From a virus: a DNA stretch of 64,000 nt. Positions 34,994-44,126 of this stretch are shown piece after piece. The position numbers and the translations under genes are program-made. The first letter of the stretch is position 1; each line of letters begins with the position of its first letter. The notes below the pieces were generated by a model. It saw only the letters and a program-made list of their open reading frames with translations, was not told where the DNA came from and ran no database searches. Where the stretch lies: IMG/VR virus record IMGVR_UViG_3300027963_000035, positions 1 to 64,000 of that record; one strand, 5' to 3'.

Positions 34994-35404
34994 TTAACCC
35001 CCATATGGCCAATCTTCTCTTTGTCTTCTCGTGTCAGTGACTGGAAGTCGCCATTCCCCAGTTTTAGGATCACGTATTAATCCTCTAGCTTCCTTTTTCT
35101 TCCGTTCAAGAGCTTCTTCCTCTTTCTTTTTTCTCAAATATTCTGCATTTGCACCCATTGATGCTTCATGGTCTTTTTTTGCCTGAGCCATCCATTGTCT
35201 TTTCTCTTTTTCTTCTTCTGCTTTTTTCATTCTCAAATATTCTGGGCTTCTTTTGTATCTTTTTTGTTCTGCTTCATCTTCTTCAGCAGTAGTTTTACCC
35301 ATAAGTCCCATATTTTGTAATGGTTTTCTAATGAACCCTGGTGTGTAATCCGCCATGTTTTCTTCTATGTTTTTTTCTTTGAGCCATTCATTAAAGCTTT
35401 TCAT
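34994..35404 (-). CDS. Capsid-targeted charged protein, 136 aa
   Basis: Begins MKSFNEWLKEKNIEENM with Leu-Lys-Glu at 8-10, a model capsid-targeting sequence. An AGGAG ribosome site and an upstream TATATAAATTA box are present. The body is dominated by Lys/Glu coiled-coil-like sequence (YLRMKKAEEEKEKRQWMAQA, AEYLRKKKEEEALERKKKEA) and ends in DPKTGEWRLPVTDTRRQRED. Predicted to be packaged; could bind DNA or other core proteins. Function unknown. Confidence 0.68.
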   Translation of the reverse strand: MKSFNEWLKEKNIEENMADYTPGFIRKPLQNMGLMGKTTAEEDEAEQKRYKRSPEYLRMKKAEEEKEKRQWMAQAKKDHEASMGANAEYLRKKKEEEALERKKKEARGLIRDPKTGEWRLPVTDTRRQREDWPYGG

Positions 35405-35453
35405 AATAACTCCTAAAATAAGATAATTTATATATACTTTAAAAAGCTATTTT

Positions 35454-35960
35454 CTACCAATTTTGTCCGATGTACTTGATGGTTTCGATTCCGCTTTTTG
35501 ATTTTGTTGTAATCCATCTTTCTTTTCTATCATTTGTTTCGTCTTTAATCACTTCGCCTTGAATTATTCCTTGTTGAAGCAACTCTTCGGGTCCCAACTT
35601 AACCATGGCCTGGGGAACTTGATTAGCTCTACCAATGAATTTTGTACTTTTGACTCCGTTGGCCCATCTGGTTTCGATGCTTCTAGCACCAGTTCTGTCG
35701 GTTATATCTTTGATAATTTCACCTTCAATCACTCCTTTTTGGAGCAATTCTTCTGGGCTAAGATTGACCATGTTTTGGGAGAGACGCCCACCAGACGATT
35801 TACGCTCTGGTTTAGAGGGAGAATATGTTTTTTTCTCATCTTGTCCTAGTTGATGACCAATCAAGGCGCCAACTGGACCACCAAGAAGAAATCCTGCTCC
35901 TGCTGCCGCTGGCTTGGATACTTCATTTTTTCCTGCCCGCCACTCTTGGAAACTTTTCAT
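35454..35960 (-). CDS. Capsid-targeted-like protein with glycine zipper and internal duplication
   Basis: Begins MKSFQEWRAGKNEV; it keeps the first seven positions of the targeting motif but has Arg at position 8 and Gly at 10, so cleavage is doubtful. Residues about 19-42 are a Gly/Ala-rich hydrophobic segment (AAAGAGFLLGGPVGALIGHQ) resembling a glycine zipper. The remainder contains two copies of a ~45-residue unit: SPEELLQKGVIEGEIIKDIT and GPEELLQQGIIQGEVIKDET, each ending in a (T/E)xxxKxIG strand. Unknown role. Confidence 0.62.
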   Translation of the reverse strand: MKSFQEWRAGKNEVSKPAAAGAGFLLGGPVGALIGHQLGQDEKKTYSPSKPERKSSGGRLSQNMVNLSPEELLQKGVIEGEIIKDITDRTGARSIETRWANGVKSTKFIGRANQVPQAMVKLGPEELLQQGIIQGEVIKDETNDRKERWITTKSKSGIETIKYIGQNW

Positions 35961-36060
35961 GATATTTTCCTTTCGTAATCTGATATCATATGTAGTTAGT
36001 GCGTGTAATTTTACCGCTATTTTTCTGGCGTGGGGGGATAAATATATATACTGTTTAATA

Positions 36061-36068
36061 TATAAATA
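36061..36068 (+). promoter_or_regulatory. T4-late-type TATAAATA box
   Basis: An exact TATAAATA, the -10 consensus of T4 late promoters, lies 1 base before ATG 36070. It may serve the downstream gene (leaderless) or be chance in AT-rich DNA. Confidence 0.3.
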
Positions 36069-36069
36069 T

Positions 36070-37629
36070 ATGAAAAATTACCAAGAAGCAATAGTTGATG
36101 CTCCGAGCCAATCACTCTCTGATATTTTTGACCCCGAAGGAAAACTAAAGTCAGAGGTTGTTAATACTATTATCAAAGGTATCCAGGAGATAAAAAATCA
36201 ATTCCCCAATCTACCAATAGATGATTATTTCGTTGTGGGAGCAGCCGTAACTTACCAGTATTCTCCAAAATCTGATATTGATACAACAATCTCTGTCCCT
36301 CGTGCTCCTGATGATGTTTTTAAACAAGCAAACGATTGGATAGGTTCAAATTTAGATCCTAAATATAAATTTGGCGCTCGTCCATATCAATTCAAAGTTT
36401 CCAAGGGCACAAGAGGCCAATTGCAATCCTTCGATGCAGTATATGATGTTAAAAGCCAAATTAAAACAGGTAAACCAACTTGGATAAAAAAACCAGATCC
36501 AAATAAAACAAGTATGGATTTCAAAAAATTTATATCAAACCAAGAAAGCGAAGAACACGAGTTATATAAATCAATCGAGAAAACAATTAAACCATCAATT
36601 GAAAATTTATTAAAATTAATTAAAGCATCAGGTGGAGTTCTAAACGATCAAATTAAACAGCAAACTGCTGCAGTCTTGGACCGATACAAAATAATTAAAA
36701 AATTAAGATCGAAGTCCTATGACGGGCCAGCTGATTTAAGAGATCAAGATAAGATGAGCAAAAATTGGGGCGTAGGCAATATAGTATATAAATTTCTAGA
36801 CAGAGAGGGTTATGTTGATTTATTTGGAATTTTAAAAGAATTAGTAAAAAATCAATTTCAAAACTTTACATCTATTGTTGGAAAATTAATAAGCTCCCTA
36901 CAGCATGTCGTCAGTAGTTCGATTGGTTTTGGTGTAGGTCATATGAAACAACCACAAATGCAACCACGACCACGAACACAAATGCAACCACGAACAACAC
37001 GACAAGCTCCAAGGCCGCAATTGCAACAATCTTCACAACTGCAAACGGCTTCTATGTTATATAATTCTCCAATGTTATCAGAAGAAAACAATAAGAAAGT
37101 GTTAATAATTGATGTTGAATCCACTTGTGATACTAGTCCAATAACAAATGAAATAATAGAGATAGGATTATCAGATACATCTGGGGCAAAATTTCCTCCT
37201 CTATTCATAAAGCCTGAAAAATCTGAGGTAACAAAATTTTGCACAAAATTAACTTCAATAACACCCGATCAAATAGATAAGCTGGGATTAAGTCCACAAG
37301 AAGCATATAGAAAATTAAATAAAATATTTTCCATGTATGACAAATGGGCATCATATGGAGATTACGACAAAGAGATGCTTTTAAAAATGGAAAGTTTATA
37401 CGGACTAACTATTAATATGCCCGAACACGAAAACGTAAGACTTTTATTTGCACAAAAAGTATTTAATTCAAATAATCCTCAAGTTGCTCCTAAAAATCCA
37501 AAAGACGCACTTGAAATGCTTGGGATGTCTTTCAAGGGATTCAACCATAGAGGTGCAGATGATGCTATGAACATTGCAAATCTTTACAATGTTTTACAAG
37601 ATTATAAAGGCGCAAAGAATCCTCTTTAG
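36070..37629 (+). CDS. Capsid-targeted nucleotidyltransferase / DEDD exonuclease fusion
   Basis: ATG 36070 gives MKNYQEAIVDAPSQ, close to T4's MKTYQEFIAE; the upstream in-frame start translates the leader of the opposite gene. The 519-aa product has an N-terminal nucleotidyltransferase-like fold (DYFVVGAAVTYQYSPKSDID with TTISV, a G...D-x-D pattern, about residues 55-80). A Gln/Arg/Pro linker (about 295-335) follows, then a DEDDh 3'-5' exonuclease: VLIIDVESTCDTSP (Asp-x-Glu), TSITPDQIDKLG, YGDYDKEMLL and NHRGADDAMNIANL (H-x4-D). If packaged, it would be an enzyme delivered with phage DNA. Confidence 0.78.
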   Translation: MKNYQEAIVDAPSQSLSDIFDPEGKLKSEVVNTIIKGIQEIKNQFPNLPIDDYFVVGAAVTYQYSPKSDIDTTISVPRAPDDVFKQANDWIGSNLDPKYKFGARPYQFKVSKGTRGQLQSFDAVYDVKSQIKTGKPTWIKKPDPNKTSMDFKKFISNQESEEHELYKSIEKTIKPSIENLLKLIKASGGVLNDQIKQQTAAVLDRYKIIKKLRSKSYDGPADLRDQDKMSKNWGVGNIVYKFLDREGYVDLFGILKELVKNQFQNFTSIVGKLISSLQHVVSSSIGFGVGHMKQPQMQPRPRTQMQPRTTRQAPRPQLQQSSQLQTASMLYNSPMLSEENNKKVLIIDVESTCDTSPITNEIIEIGLSDTSGAKFPPLFIKPEKSEVTKFCTKLTSITPDQIDKLGLSPQEAYRKLNKIFSMYDKWASYGDYDKEMLLKMESLYGLTINMPEHENVRLLFAQKVFNSNNPQVAPKNPKDALEMLGMSFKGFNHRGADDAMNIANLYNVLQDYKGAKNPL

Positions 37630-37661
37630 TAATTGTGTTAGTCGTATTTCTTGATAGTGTG

Positions 37662-37853
37662 TTATACCAAACCCCTCTTAATTTTTTCTATAAATCTGTT
37701 CATATTTTTCTTGTTGTAAACATGACCAAATAGGTTCATCTCAGTCCAGACTTCAAAGGGGATGTTACAACTTATTTTTCTGTTTCGGATGGAGCTGGTG
37801 CGTGAGATAATTAAAATACAATTTAAAGTTTGCTCACGAGAAGGAGCGAAATT
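37662..37853 (-). other. Open frame continuing past the HNH stop (possible remnant)
   Basis: The minus-strand frame stays open for 63 codons after the TAA of the HNH gene at 37854, to a TAA at 37662-37664. It reads with protein-like content (IPFEVWTEMNLFGHVYNKKN then MNRFIEKIKRGLV). There is no obvious start except ATGs near its end. It could be a remnant of a longer endonuclease tail or of a displaced gene. Otherwise nothing is seen in 37630-37853. Confidence 0.3.
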
Positions 37854-38642
37854 TTATGTGGTGCAATATTTATTTTTAAATTCCTCCTCATCATAAATAT
37901 CTGCTTTTAATATGTTATCTGGCCCCGGGATAGGACGAAGATTCTCTAGTGAATTTATCTTTTTAATATCAAGTATTCCATGATCTAAAAATGCTTTAAT
38001 TGGAAATATATGATCTACATGCCATGCCTTATCTTTGCATTTTTCATAATCTGGGTGATTTAATATATGCTCTTGTAATTGTTGTGGAGTATAACCCAAT
38101 AGTTCGTGTGTATGGCGTGTTTTATGTTTTCCTGTGGCCTCCATGAATCTTTTAATATGTTGGCCGCACATTTTACGGAACCTTTTACGCAAACTAACAG
38201 CCTCTCTATCTGGATCATACATATGACAATTAGCCCCAGATATTTTTAATGAGCCGCACTTTTTACAATTAGGATATCTTTTAAAATTACCTAAATATGC
38301 TTCTGATTCTCTACCGCATTTACAAACATATTTGATTCTCGTCCTAGTTTTATAAATCCAAGATTCAACTAATTTACATCCATTTTTTTCACATATTTCT
38401 TTTATATCGTTGTCTTTTGTTTTAAATTTATTTGAGAGAATTTTAGGTTTGCAGTTTTCGACGCATCTTTTCCCATTTTGAACGTTAGCTAATCGCATCA
38501 TTGTTTCGTTTCCGCAAATACATATGCACCTCATGGGCTCATTATTATTTTTATAATTTGTTTCCAATAATTTAAATCCTTTTTCTTCAAAAATATGTTT
38601 TACTTGACTATAAGAAAACTTATTTGCTCCTCCGCTTGACAT
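37854..38642 (-). CDS. HNH homing endonuclease
   Basis: ATG 38642 (MSSGGANKFSYSQVKHIF) has a GAGG ribosome site 6 bases upstream; the earlier in-frame ATG at 38687 is inside the capsid-gene terminator. The 262-aa protein has repeated zinc-ribbon-like Cys blocks (MRCICICGNETMMRLANVQ, IKYVCKCGRESEAYLGNFKR, CKKCGS) typical of DNA-recognition repeats in phage endonucleases. The HNH core is WHVDHIFPIKAFLDHG followed by NSLENLRPI. It sits directly downstream of the major capsid gene, a favourite target site for homing endonucleases. Confidence 0.9.
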   Translation of the reverse strand: MSSGGANKFSYSQVKHIFEEKGFKLLETNYKNNNEPMRCICICGNETMMRLANVQNGKRCVENCKPKILSNKFKTKDNDIKEICEKNGCKLVESWIYKTRTRIKYVCKCGRESEAYLGNFKRYPNCKKCGSLKISGANCHMYDPDREAVSLRKRFRKMCGQHIKRFMEATGKHKTRHTHELLGYTPQQLQEHILNHPDYEKCKDKAWHVDHIFPIKAFLDHGILDIKKINSLENLRPIPGPDNILKADIYDEEEFKNKYCTT

Positions 38643-38683
38643 TTTTTCCTCACTTTTAAGTTTGATTGTGTATAGCGTATTAT

Positions 38684-38717
38684 ACAAAAAAACCTTGGCT
38701 GTTTCCAGCCAAGGTTT
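38684..38717 (-). terminator. Terminator downstream of the major capsid gene
   Basis: A perfect 12-bp stem (38690-38701 with 38706-38717, core accttggctg / cagccaaggt) with loop tttc. On the minus strand it is followed by a run of T, fitting the end of the capsid transcript. On the plus strand a TTTTTT run lies 2 bases beyond, so it may act in both directions. Confidence 0.88.
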
Positions 38718-38749
38718 AGTTTTTTAGAACCTATATCGCAAGTCCATGT

Positions 38750-40174
38750 TCAGACAATGAAGTTAGCGATGTTAAGTCTGGCATAAAATTTTGCTCCTTC
38801 TCGAAGCAACTTCTTCCCATACCTTGTTAACAGACCCTTACGTGGTGTGAAGGAATCTGGATCAAGGACTACTGGAGTCTGGGTGAGTGGCACGTATGGG
38901 CAGTAGAAGTATCCGCTGTCCATGTAGCTGTCGCCCTTATATCCCATTAGGATTTGACCTGTTGGGAACAGTGGGTCCTTGTAGAGTCTCCAACGATTGT
39001 TCACAGTTCCGACATACTGGATGCCGAGTGAGCTAGTGAAAGTCTCTGAAGGAGCTGGAGCGAAACCGGCTGTGGCTGTTTCGAATACTGAAGCAACTTC
39101 TGGACTTGTTACTAACCAATTGGCACCACCACGTAGTGTCTTACGATGAATTACGTTGCTGACTTCAACAACCTTAACGTATAGACTCTCGTAGCGTTCC
39201 TTGACTGTATCACCGAGGGCGGTGCTATAGTCCCAAGCACTGACGGTACCGGCGTTATTGCGGAGGTCACCTAGAACTTCACGGTCGATTTCTAGATTGA
39301 TTTCCTGAGCAAGAACGGCAGTTAGCTCAGCCTCGGCGTCGAGGTTGTGCTGTGAACGTAGATCTTGCTGAGCCTCATAACTCCAAACTGCCTTCAGTTT
39401 ACGAGTCTTGGCGGCAATCTCTTCGCTCTCGATGGCGAGATTGATCTCGGGCATATCACTGTTGCCTTCCATGTTGTATTCATATGATACAACTACGGTG
39501 TTGGCACTTGGATCATTATTCCAAGTTAGACTAACAGCACCAGTTGTTGGATTAAGTGTACCACTTGTTACCTTGTTACTTGGGCTGCCAACGTCGGTGA
39601 CACTCATTGTGCCGCCAGCTGAAACAACGAAAGTATTGACAACAACTGTACCATCATAAACTGTACCGGTCATTGTGCCAGCGATAACTGGAACGTGCTC
39701 AACAGTGAAAGCAGTGGTTGTGCCACCGGCGTCAGTATGGCTCTCGTTCTGAACGAACTGATGAGAGTAGAAGACGTCGAGATTGGCTGTACCATCGGCT
39801 AACTGCTGTAGTGAGTTAACGTCATCACCTGGGAATCCGCCCTTAGCGGCTCCACGGACAGCACCCTTGTTGCTGCCATATCTAAAACGGAGATAGTAAA
39901 CTAGACCGGTTGGGCCGAGCAATGGCTGGACCGAGACGATCTTGTTTGCAATCAACTGTGGGTAAACTCTGCGAACAAGTGGGATGCTGATTCTTTTGAA
40001 TTGAGCAACGTCACCTGTGTCGGTTGAAACTTCATTGATGAGTCTCTGGTTCTCGAGAAGAACAGCTGTGGTGGATCGGACGTAACGATCTTCGATGCCC
40101 TCCAACAAGCCGGTTTTCTTCCAACGACCTTCTAACTCCTTCGCTTCGTTGAGAAATTTAGCATTTATATTCAT
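38750..40174 (-). CDS. Major capsid protein (T4 gp23-like)
   Basis: A 474-aa protein of the gp23/HK97-fold type. SIPLVRRVYPQLIANKIVSV then QPLLGPTGLVYYLRFRYG correspond to the T4 gp23 segment MVRRAIPNLIAFDICGVQP. LRKTLRGGANWLVTSPEVAS-type and ILMGYKGDSYMDSGYFYCPY segments match the later core. The N-terminal ~50 residues are a probable propeptide with several (L/I)-x-Glu sites (FLNE, LLE, INE). Residues about 170-240 form an Ig-like beta insertion (TMTGTVYDGTVVVNTFVVSA) suggestive of a surface-exposed domain. Last gene of the core-protease-scaffold-capsid operon. Confidence 0.94.
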   Translation of the reverse strand: MNINAKFLNEAKELEGRWKKTGLLEGIEDRYVRSTTAVLLENQRLINEVSTDTGDVAQFKRISIPLVRRVYPQLIANKIVSVQPLLGPTGLVYYLRFRYGSNKGAVRGAAKGGFPGDDVNSLQQLADGTANLDVFYSHQFVQNESHTDAGGTTTAFTVEHVPVIAGTMTGTVYDGTVVVNTFVVSAGGTMSVTDVGSPSNKVTSGTLNPTTGAVSLTWNNDPSANTVVVSYEYNMEGNSDMPEINLAIESEEIAAKTRKLKAVWSYEAQQDLRSQHNLDAEAELTAVLAQEINLEIDREVLGDLRNNAGTVSAWDYSTALGDTVKERYESLYVKVVEVSNVIHRKTLRGGANWLVTSPEVASVFETATAGFAPAPSETFTSSLGIQYVGTVNNRWRLYKDPLFPTGQILMGYKGDSYMDSGYFYCPYVPLTQTPVVLDPDSFTPRKGLLTRYGKKLLREGAKFYARLNIANFIV

Positions 40175-40219
40175 TTTTCTTACTTTCTTTTAATAGATTG
40201 ATTAGCCAGTAGAATCCGT

Positions 40220-41116
40220 TCAGTCTTCTATCTTTTTAATACCAGCTAAAATGTGCAAATCGTTAAAGTCGTGTTGAGTACCATTATTTTCCGCAATAAC
40301 AGCTTCACCAGCGACTACTTGTCCTCTCCCCATTACATTCTTGCTCTTTTCAGCTCTTTCTTTCATTTCATTAACAGTTTTTACCTGTTTTTCATTCTCT
40401 ACAGCCTTGACTTGTTCGGTCACAACTGTTTGTGCGTGGCGAACAGCCTCGGTTAGTTTTGTGTTCTCTGTCGATAGTCTTATGCTTCTGGCCTCTAATA
40501 GCTTGATTTGGCCCTTGAGATCATCAATCTGCTTCTTGGCTTCATCAACCTTAGCAGAACTGACACTTGCATAATCTTCGTCACTTAGATATTCACTTGT
40601 GATATCAACAATCTTGTCGAAAGCACTTCTGTGCTCGACAGTTCTTGGATCAGCAAGGACATCCTTCTTGGCTTGTTCATAGATTTCGGCACCCTTGAAC
40701 TGTAGAAATTGATCTACTTTGTCAACGATGTACTCTTTCATCTCGGCAAGCTTCTTGTCGTATTCTTCATAGAGGGAAACTTCAAGACTACCATTCTTGC
40801 TTCTCTCCTCTTTGAGCATTTCATAAGCTTCTTCGTAGCCCTCTTCGAGAGCTGCTTCATACTCTTCACCTTGAACTTCAAGACGATTTCTGAGTTCAGA
40901 GATGATAGCATAAGCTTCGGTATAACCTTCTTCTGCTGTCTTTTCAGCTGACTTTAGTTCATTGGAAACTTCGGCGTAGGCCTCCTCCAATTTGGAATTA
41001 AATTCAGTCTCTAGTTCTGACTTTGCATCCTTTAACATTTCTTCGACTGCTGAGCTTACCTCTTGAATCTGATCAGCAGGTAAGAGTTTTTCTAGTGCTT
41101 CTTTAATTTTGTTCAT
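40220..41116 (-). CDS. Prohead core scaffold protein (T4 gp22-like)
   Basis: ATG 41116 overlaps the protease stop (ATGA); an upstream in-frame start is rejected. The 298-aa product (MNKIKEALEKLLPADQ...) is almost entirely coiled coil, rich in Glu, Ala and Lys (EEGYTEAYAIISELRNRLEV, YDKKLAEMKEYIVDKVDQFL, KKQIDDLKGQIKLLEARSIR). Position between prohead protease and major capsid gene matches T4 gene 22. Such scaffolds are degraded at (L/I)-x-Glu sites, many of which are present. Confidence 0.87.
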   Translation of the reverse strand: MNKIKEALEKLLPADQIQEVSSAVEEMLKDAKSELETEFNSKLEEAYAEVSNELKSAEKTAEEGYTEAYAIISELRNRLEVQGEEYEAALEEGYEEAYEMLKEERSKNGSLEVSLYEEYDKKLAEMKEYIVDKVDQFLQFKGAEIYEQAKKDVLADPRTVEHRSAFDKIVDITSEYLSDEDYASVSSAKVDEAKKQIDDLKGQIKLLEARSIRLSTENTKLTEAVRHAQTVVTEQVKAVENEKQVKTVNEMKERAEKSKNVMGRGQVVAGEAVIAENNGTQHDFNDLHILAGIKKIED

Positions 41117-41802
41117 GAGCCTAAACCTCGCTTTAATGAATTGGTTGAATTTTCGATTATTGTTCCTAAACAAGCAATTAACGCTTCTTTATTAACAGTA
41201 TATATGCTGCTGCTTTCATTTTTTGCAGGAATTTCTTCCACCGCAGAAGAAATTTCTACACTTTCTTTCTTATCCTTCTTATCAGTAACCTTCTCTTGAA
41301 AAGCTGCGAAAGTGCTAGGATCAGCTACTGCGTCGAATGTTATAAGTTTATAACTTTCACCGATAACTAATACTCCATTTTCATTTACTTTTCCATTACC
41401 AACGCCTCTGCTGCTAATGCCAACTCTAACACCGTCGTTCAAAAGACTTCTCAGTATTTTTCCGTGAGGTGTGTTGAGTATTTCGCCTTCGCCCATGAGG
41501 ACATTGCCGTCCCACCAAAGCTTGGTGATGACATGGCTAGCCTTTTCAAAATGTATAATGCTGTCGGTTGGGTGATCTAACTCACCAATTAAACCTCTGT
41601 GCTTTACACATTCGTTAAGTTTTTTGACGTTCTCACTGAGAACTTCAAAAGGATATATTCTTTTGTTTTTATTAATAGCTTCAGCTTCTTGGAACTTGCC
41701 ACGGAATCTGGTTAAGCCTTTGTCCGTGACACTTTCATTTAGGTCCATGTTGAACCCACCACCGCTGCAGCTATCTACGAATAGCATTTGATCTTTTGAC
41801 AT
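41113..41802 (-). CDS. Prohead maturation protease (T4 gp21-like)
   Basis: A 229-aa serine protease of the herpesvirus-assemblin/gp21 type. The catalytic His lies in GELDHPTD (about residue 75) and the catalytic Ser in RVGISSRGVGNGKV (about 124); FDAVADPSTFAAF closes the core. RIYPFEVLSENVKKLNE near the N-terminus is the typical lead-in. It cleaves scaffold, capsid and internal proteins, classically after (L/I)-x-Glu, and thus links to the many proteins here with that motif at residues 8-10. Confidence 0.92.
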   Translation of the reverse strand: MSKDQMLFVDSCSGGGFNMDLNESVTDKGLTRFRGKFQEAEAINKNKRIYPFEVLSENVKKLNECVKHRGLIGELDHPTDSIIHFEKASHVITKLWWDGNVLMGEGEILNTPHGKILRSLLNDGVRVGISSRGVGNGKVNENGVLVIGESYKLITFDAVADPSTFAAFQEKVTDKKDKKESVEISSAVEEIPAKNESSSIYTVNKEALIACLGTIIENSTNSLKRGLGS

Positions 41803-41820
41803 TGTTTTTCTCCTTTATAT

Positions 41821-43608
41821 TTATTTGGCAAAAGGATTCTGAAGACCTGGCCAAGTATCTTTACCTTGGTTTGTTCCGAGATCTTCACCATCCTTATCAA
41901 CTCCTTTTTCGCCCTTCATCGTGAATTCCATTGCATTTGGAATATAAGGATTAGTTAATGATGGATAGACGTGGTCACCGCCAACGTTGCCCCAACCATT
42001 ATCTTTCATCTCATCATCTAAATCGTTTACAATAGTCTTGCCATCGCTAACTGGAGCTGGGCTATCGACTACACTCTTGTCCTCAAGATCAGCAGCTGGG
42101 CTGTAACTTTTTCTTGCCTTTTCACTAAGCGATGGGTGATCCCCATTAACACTCATTGTTGGCATACTGTCAGCCCAATCTTCGCATCCGAGATTACTCT
42201 CATAGATATCCTTGAGGTAGTTGGCAACAAACTCAGCAAGTTGAACATCTGGTTCTTCTTCTTGGTTGACAACTAGGATGCACTCATCGAGTAGTTCCGA
42301 AGCTTCAGCAACAACTTCTTTGTCGCCAAGTTTTTCGGCTAATACTTTGAGGTTCTCTAGAGCCTCAACTAGATCTTCGAAAACCTTGAGATCAGCACTG
42401 GCTGATTCATCAAGATACTTGTAGAACTTGTCAGCAACTTCTTTGAATCCTGGATACTTGTCTTCGCACTCTTCACAAACTGTGGCACCAGCTAAATTTG
42501 TGATTTTGTTAACACGATCTGAATAAGCATTGTGAGCGGTTCTTAGTAGACCCTCAGCAATGAAATTGCAGGTATTATCATCAAAATTTCTGGCTCCAAC
42601 TGTCTCAAGGGCTTCTTTAACCATTGAAGATAGTTCTTCTTGAGTGACATAAACTAGTTCTGGAAAATTCTTAACAGCATTCTCTAAACTTGTCTCAAGC
42701 ATGTTGTTATCAGAAATATTGTTGTACTTCTTGATTTGAGCAACACTCTTGACGAAGTTTTCATTCTTTACAAGGCATTTGCCTTTGCTTCTGAGAACCT
42801 TGACTTCGGTGTCGAGAGTCTTCCAATCGAAACTTAATACTTTGCCTTCATTTACTTTGCTTACTGTTGGAACTTTGATTCCAACGATATCACCTTTATC
42901 GTTTTGTTCAACGATGCATTCTTTGTAAACATGGCCCATTTCTTTGTGATTTACATAACCAAGAACGTTCTCTGTTAGGCTGGTCCATTCCTTCATAGTC
43001 TTAACAACATAAATTCTGGCTCTTGGATTGCTGATGTTCTTAAGACGACGCTTGGCACTGGCTGTCTTCATCTTGAGGTAGTTCTTGAGGCTAGCACGCT
43101 TTCTCTTTGTTTTCATCATTGAGCGAATACGTTTGGCAACAAGGCTTCTTGGCTGCTTCTTGTGGAACAATTTGCTCCTCTTGCCAGTTGGCTTGCTTAA
43201 CTTAACTTTGAAACCTTCTGAAATTAGGTTTCTTCTTACTGATGGCATATTGAGATACTCGCTAAGAACTTCTGAAGCGACTTCTTCTTTATTCTCAAGA
43301 AGATTATCAATCATGTCAGAGATGAGTTTCTTTGACTCATTCTTTTCTGTCTCTTCATCGATTACTAGTTCTTCGATGTTTTCTAGAGCAAGATTATCGT
43401 TGGTTAGTTTGTAGTTGGCACGAACGATATCTTCGTTTACTGTCTTGTAAACAACTTCTGACTCATTAAAGAACATGAGTTCAAGTTTTTCTGTTTCAAG
43501 AATTGTTGCAAGAAGCTCCTCAGCTTCGATTAGCTCCTTCTCAACTCTGGATACTGACTCATTCTCCATTTTCTTGAATTCATCATAATTGATTAATTTA
43601 CGCTTCAT
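41821..43608 (-). CDS. Large prohead core / head-associated protein
   Basis: ATG 43608 has a GGGAG ribosome site 5 bases upstream and begins MKRKLINYDEFKKMENES. The 595-aa product starts with a charged, coiled region rich in Leu-x-Glu-type sites (EKELIEAEELLATILETEKL). A very basic stretch follows at about 145-200 (KLFHKKQPRSLVAKRIRSMM, KRKRASLKNYLKMKTASAKR), then acidic helical sequence (about 330-480) and a Pro/Asp/Gly tail. It precedes the protease in the head operon. The basic segment could contact DNA or the portal. No specific T4 counterpart can be assigned. Confidence 0.7.
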   Translation of the reverse strand: MKRKLINYDEFKKMENESVSRVEKELIEAEELLATILETEKLELMFFNESEVVYKTVNEDIVRANYKLTNDNLALENIEELVIDEETEKNESKKLISDMIDNLLENKEEVASEVLSEYLNMPSVRRNLISEGFKVKLSKPTGKRSKLFHKKQPRSLVAKRIRSMMKTKRKRASLKNYLKMKTASAKRRLKNISNPRARIYVVKTMKEWTSLTENVLGYVNHKEMGHVYKECIVEQNDKGDIVGIKVPTVSKVNEGKVLSFDWKTLDTEVKVLRSKGKCLVKNENFVKSVAQIKKYNNISDNNMLETSLENAVKNFPELVYVTQEELSSMVKEALETVGARNFDDNTCNFIAEGLLRTAHNAYSDRVNKITNLAGATVCEECEDKYPGFKEVADKFYKYLDESASADLKVFEDLVEALENLKVLAEKLGDKEVVAEASELLDECILVVNQEEEPDVQLAEFVANYLKDIYESNLGCEDWADSMPTMSVNGDHPSLSEKARKSYSPAADLEDKSVVDSPAPVSDGKTIVNDLDDEMKDNGWGNVGGDHVYPSLTNPYIPNAMEFTMKGEKGVDKDGEDLGTNQGKDTWPGLQNPFAK

Positions 43609-43775
43609 TAGTTTCTCCCTAAGATAATTTTGTTTTTGCAAAAAGGTTCGATACTAGTTTAGTATATTGTTGAATAAAACCTTAAATGTATATACACTTT
43701 TGCCTTTAAAAATTTTTCAAAAAAAACATATATACATTTTAGTGTTAGTTAAACAAACAAAATTAAAGGAAAAAT

Positions 43776-44126
43776 ATGAAAAGTTTTCAAGAATATTTAA
43801 AAGATAATAATAGTGTTTCTGAAGTCACAGGTATGAATGTTGGAAAAACAGCCTATGGCACCGCTAGTTTCAGCAACAGCGAAGCAGAGCAGCTCACTCA
43901 CATGATGAAGGTTGTTGATATGGCAATCGCTGAGAACCCACAGAGATTTATGAATGCTCTAAGAGGCATTGCTTCAAACAACCCAGAAATGGAACTATTG
44001 ATCTCAAATATTAATCTTCCAAAACTCAAGATGGCTGCTAAGAAACATGTTGAAGAGAATGAGGCTGCTGAAGATCATGATTCAATGGGTGGAGATGAGT
44101 CAAAATATCTACCAAAAGGCATGTAA
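43776..44126 (+). CDS. Capsid-targeted protein, 116 aa
   Basis: Begins MKSFQEYLKDNNSVSE, matching the targeting motif with Leu-Lys-Asp at 8-10. An AAAGGA ribosome site precedes the ATG. The body is helical (AEQLTHMMKVVDMAIAENPQ, ALRGIASNNPEMELLISNIN) with an acidic, His-containing end (EENEAAEDHDSMGGDES). Divergent from the head operon; the 167-base gap has ACATATATACA-type AT boxes likely to be promoters. Predicted internal head protein. Confidence 0.7.
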   Translation: MKSFQEYLKDNNSVSEVTGMNVGKTAYGTASFSNSEAEQLTHMMKVVDMAIAENPQRFMNALRGIASNNPEMELLISNINLPKLKMAAKKHVEENEAAEDHDSMGGDESKYLPKGM

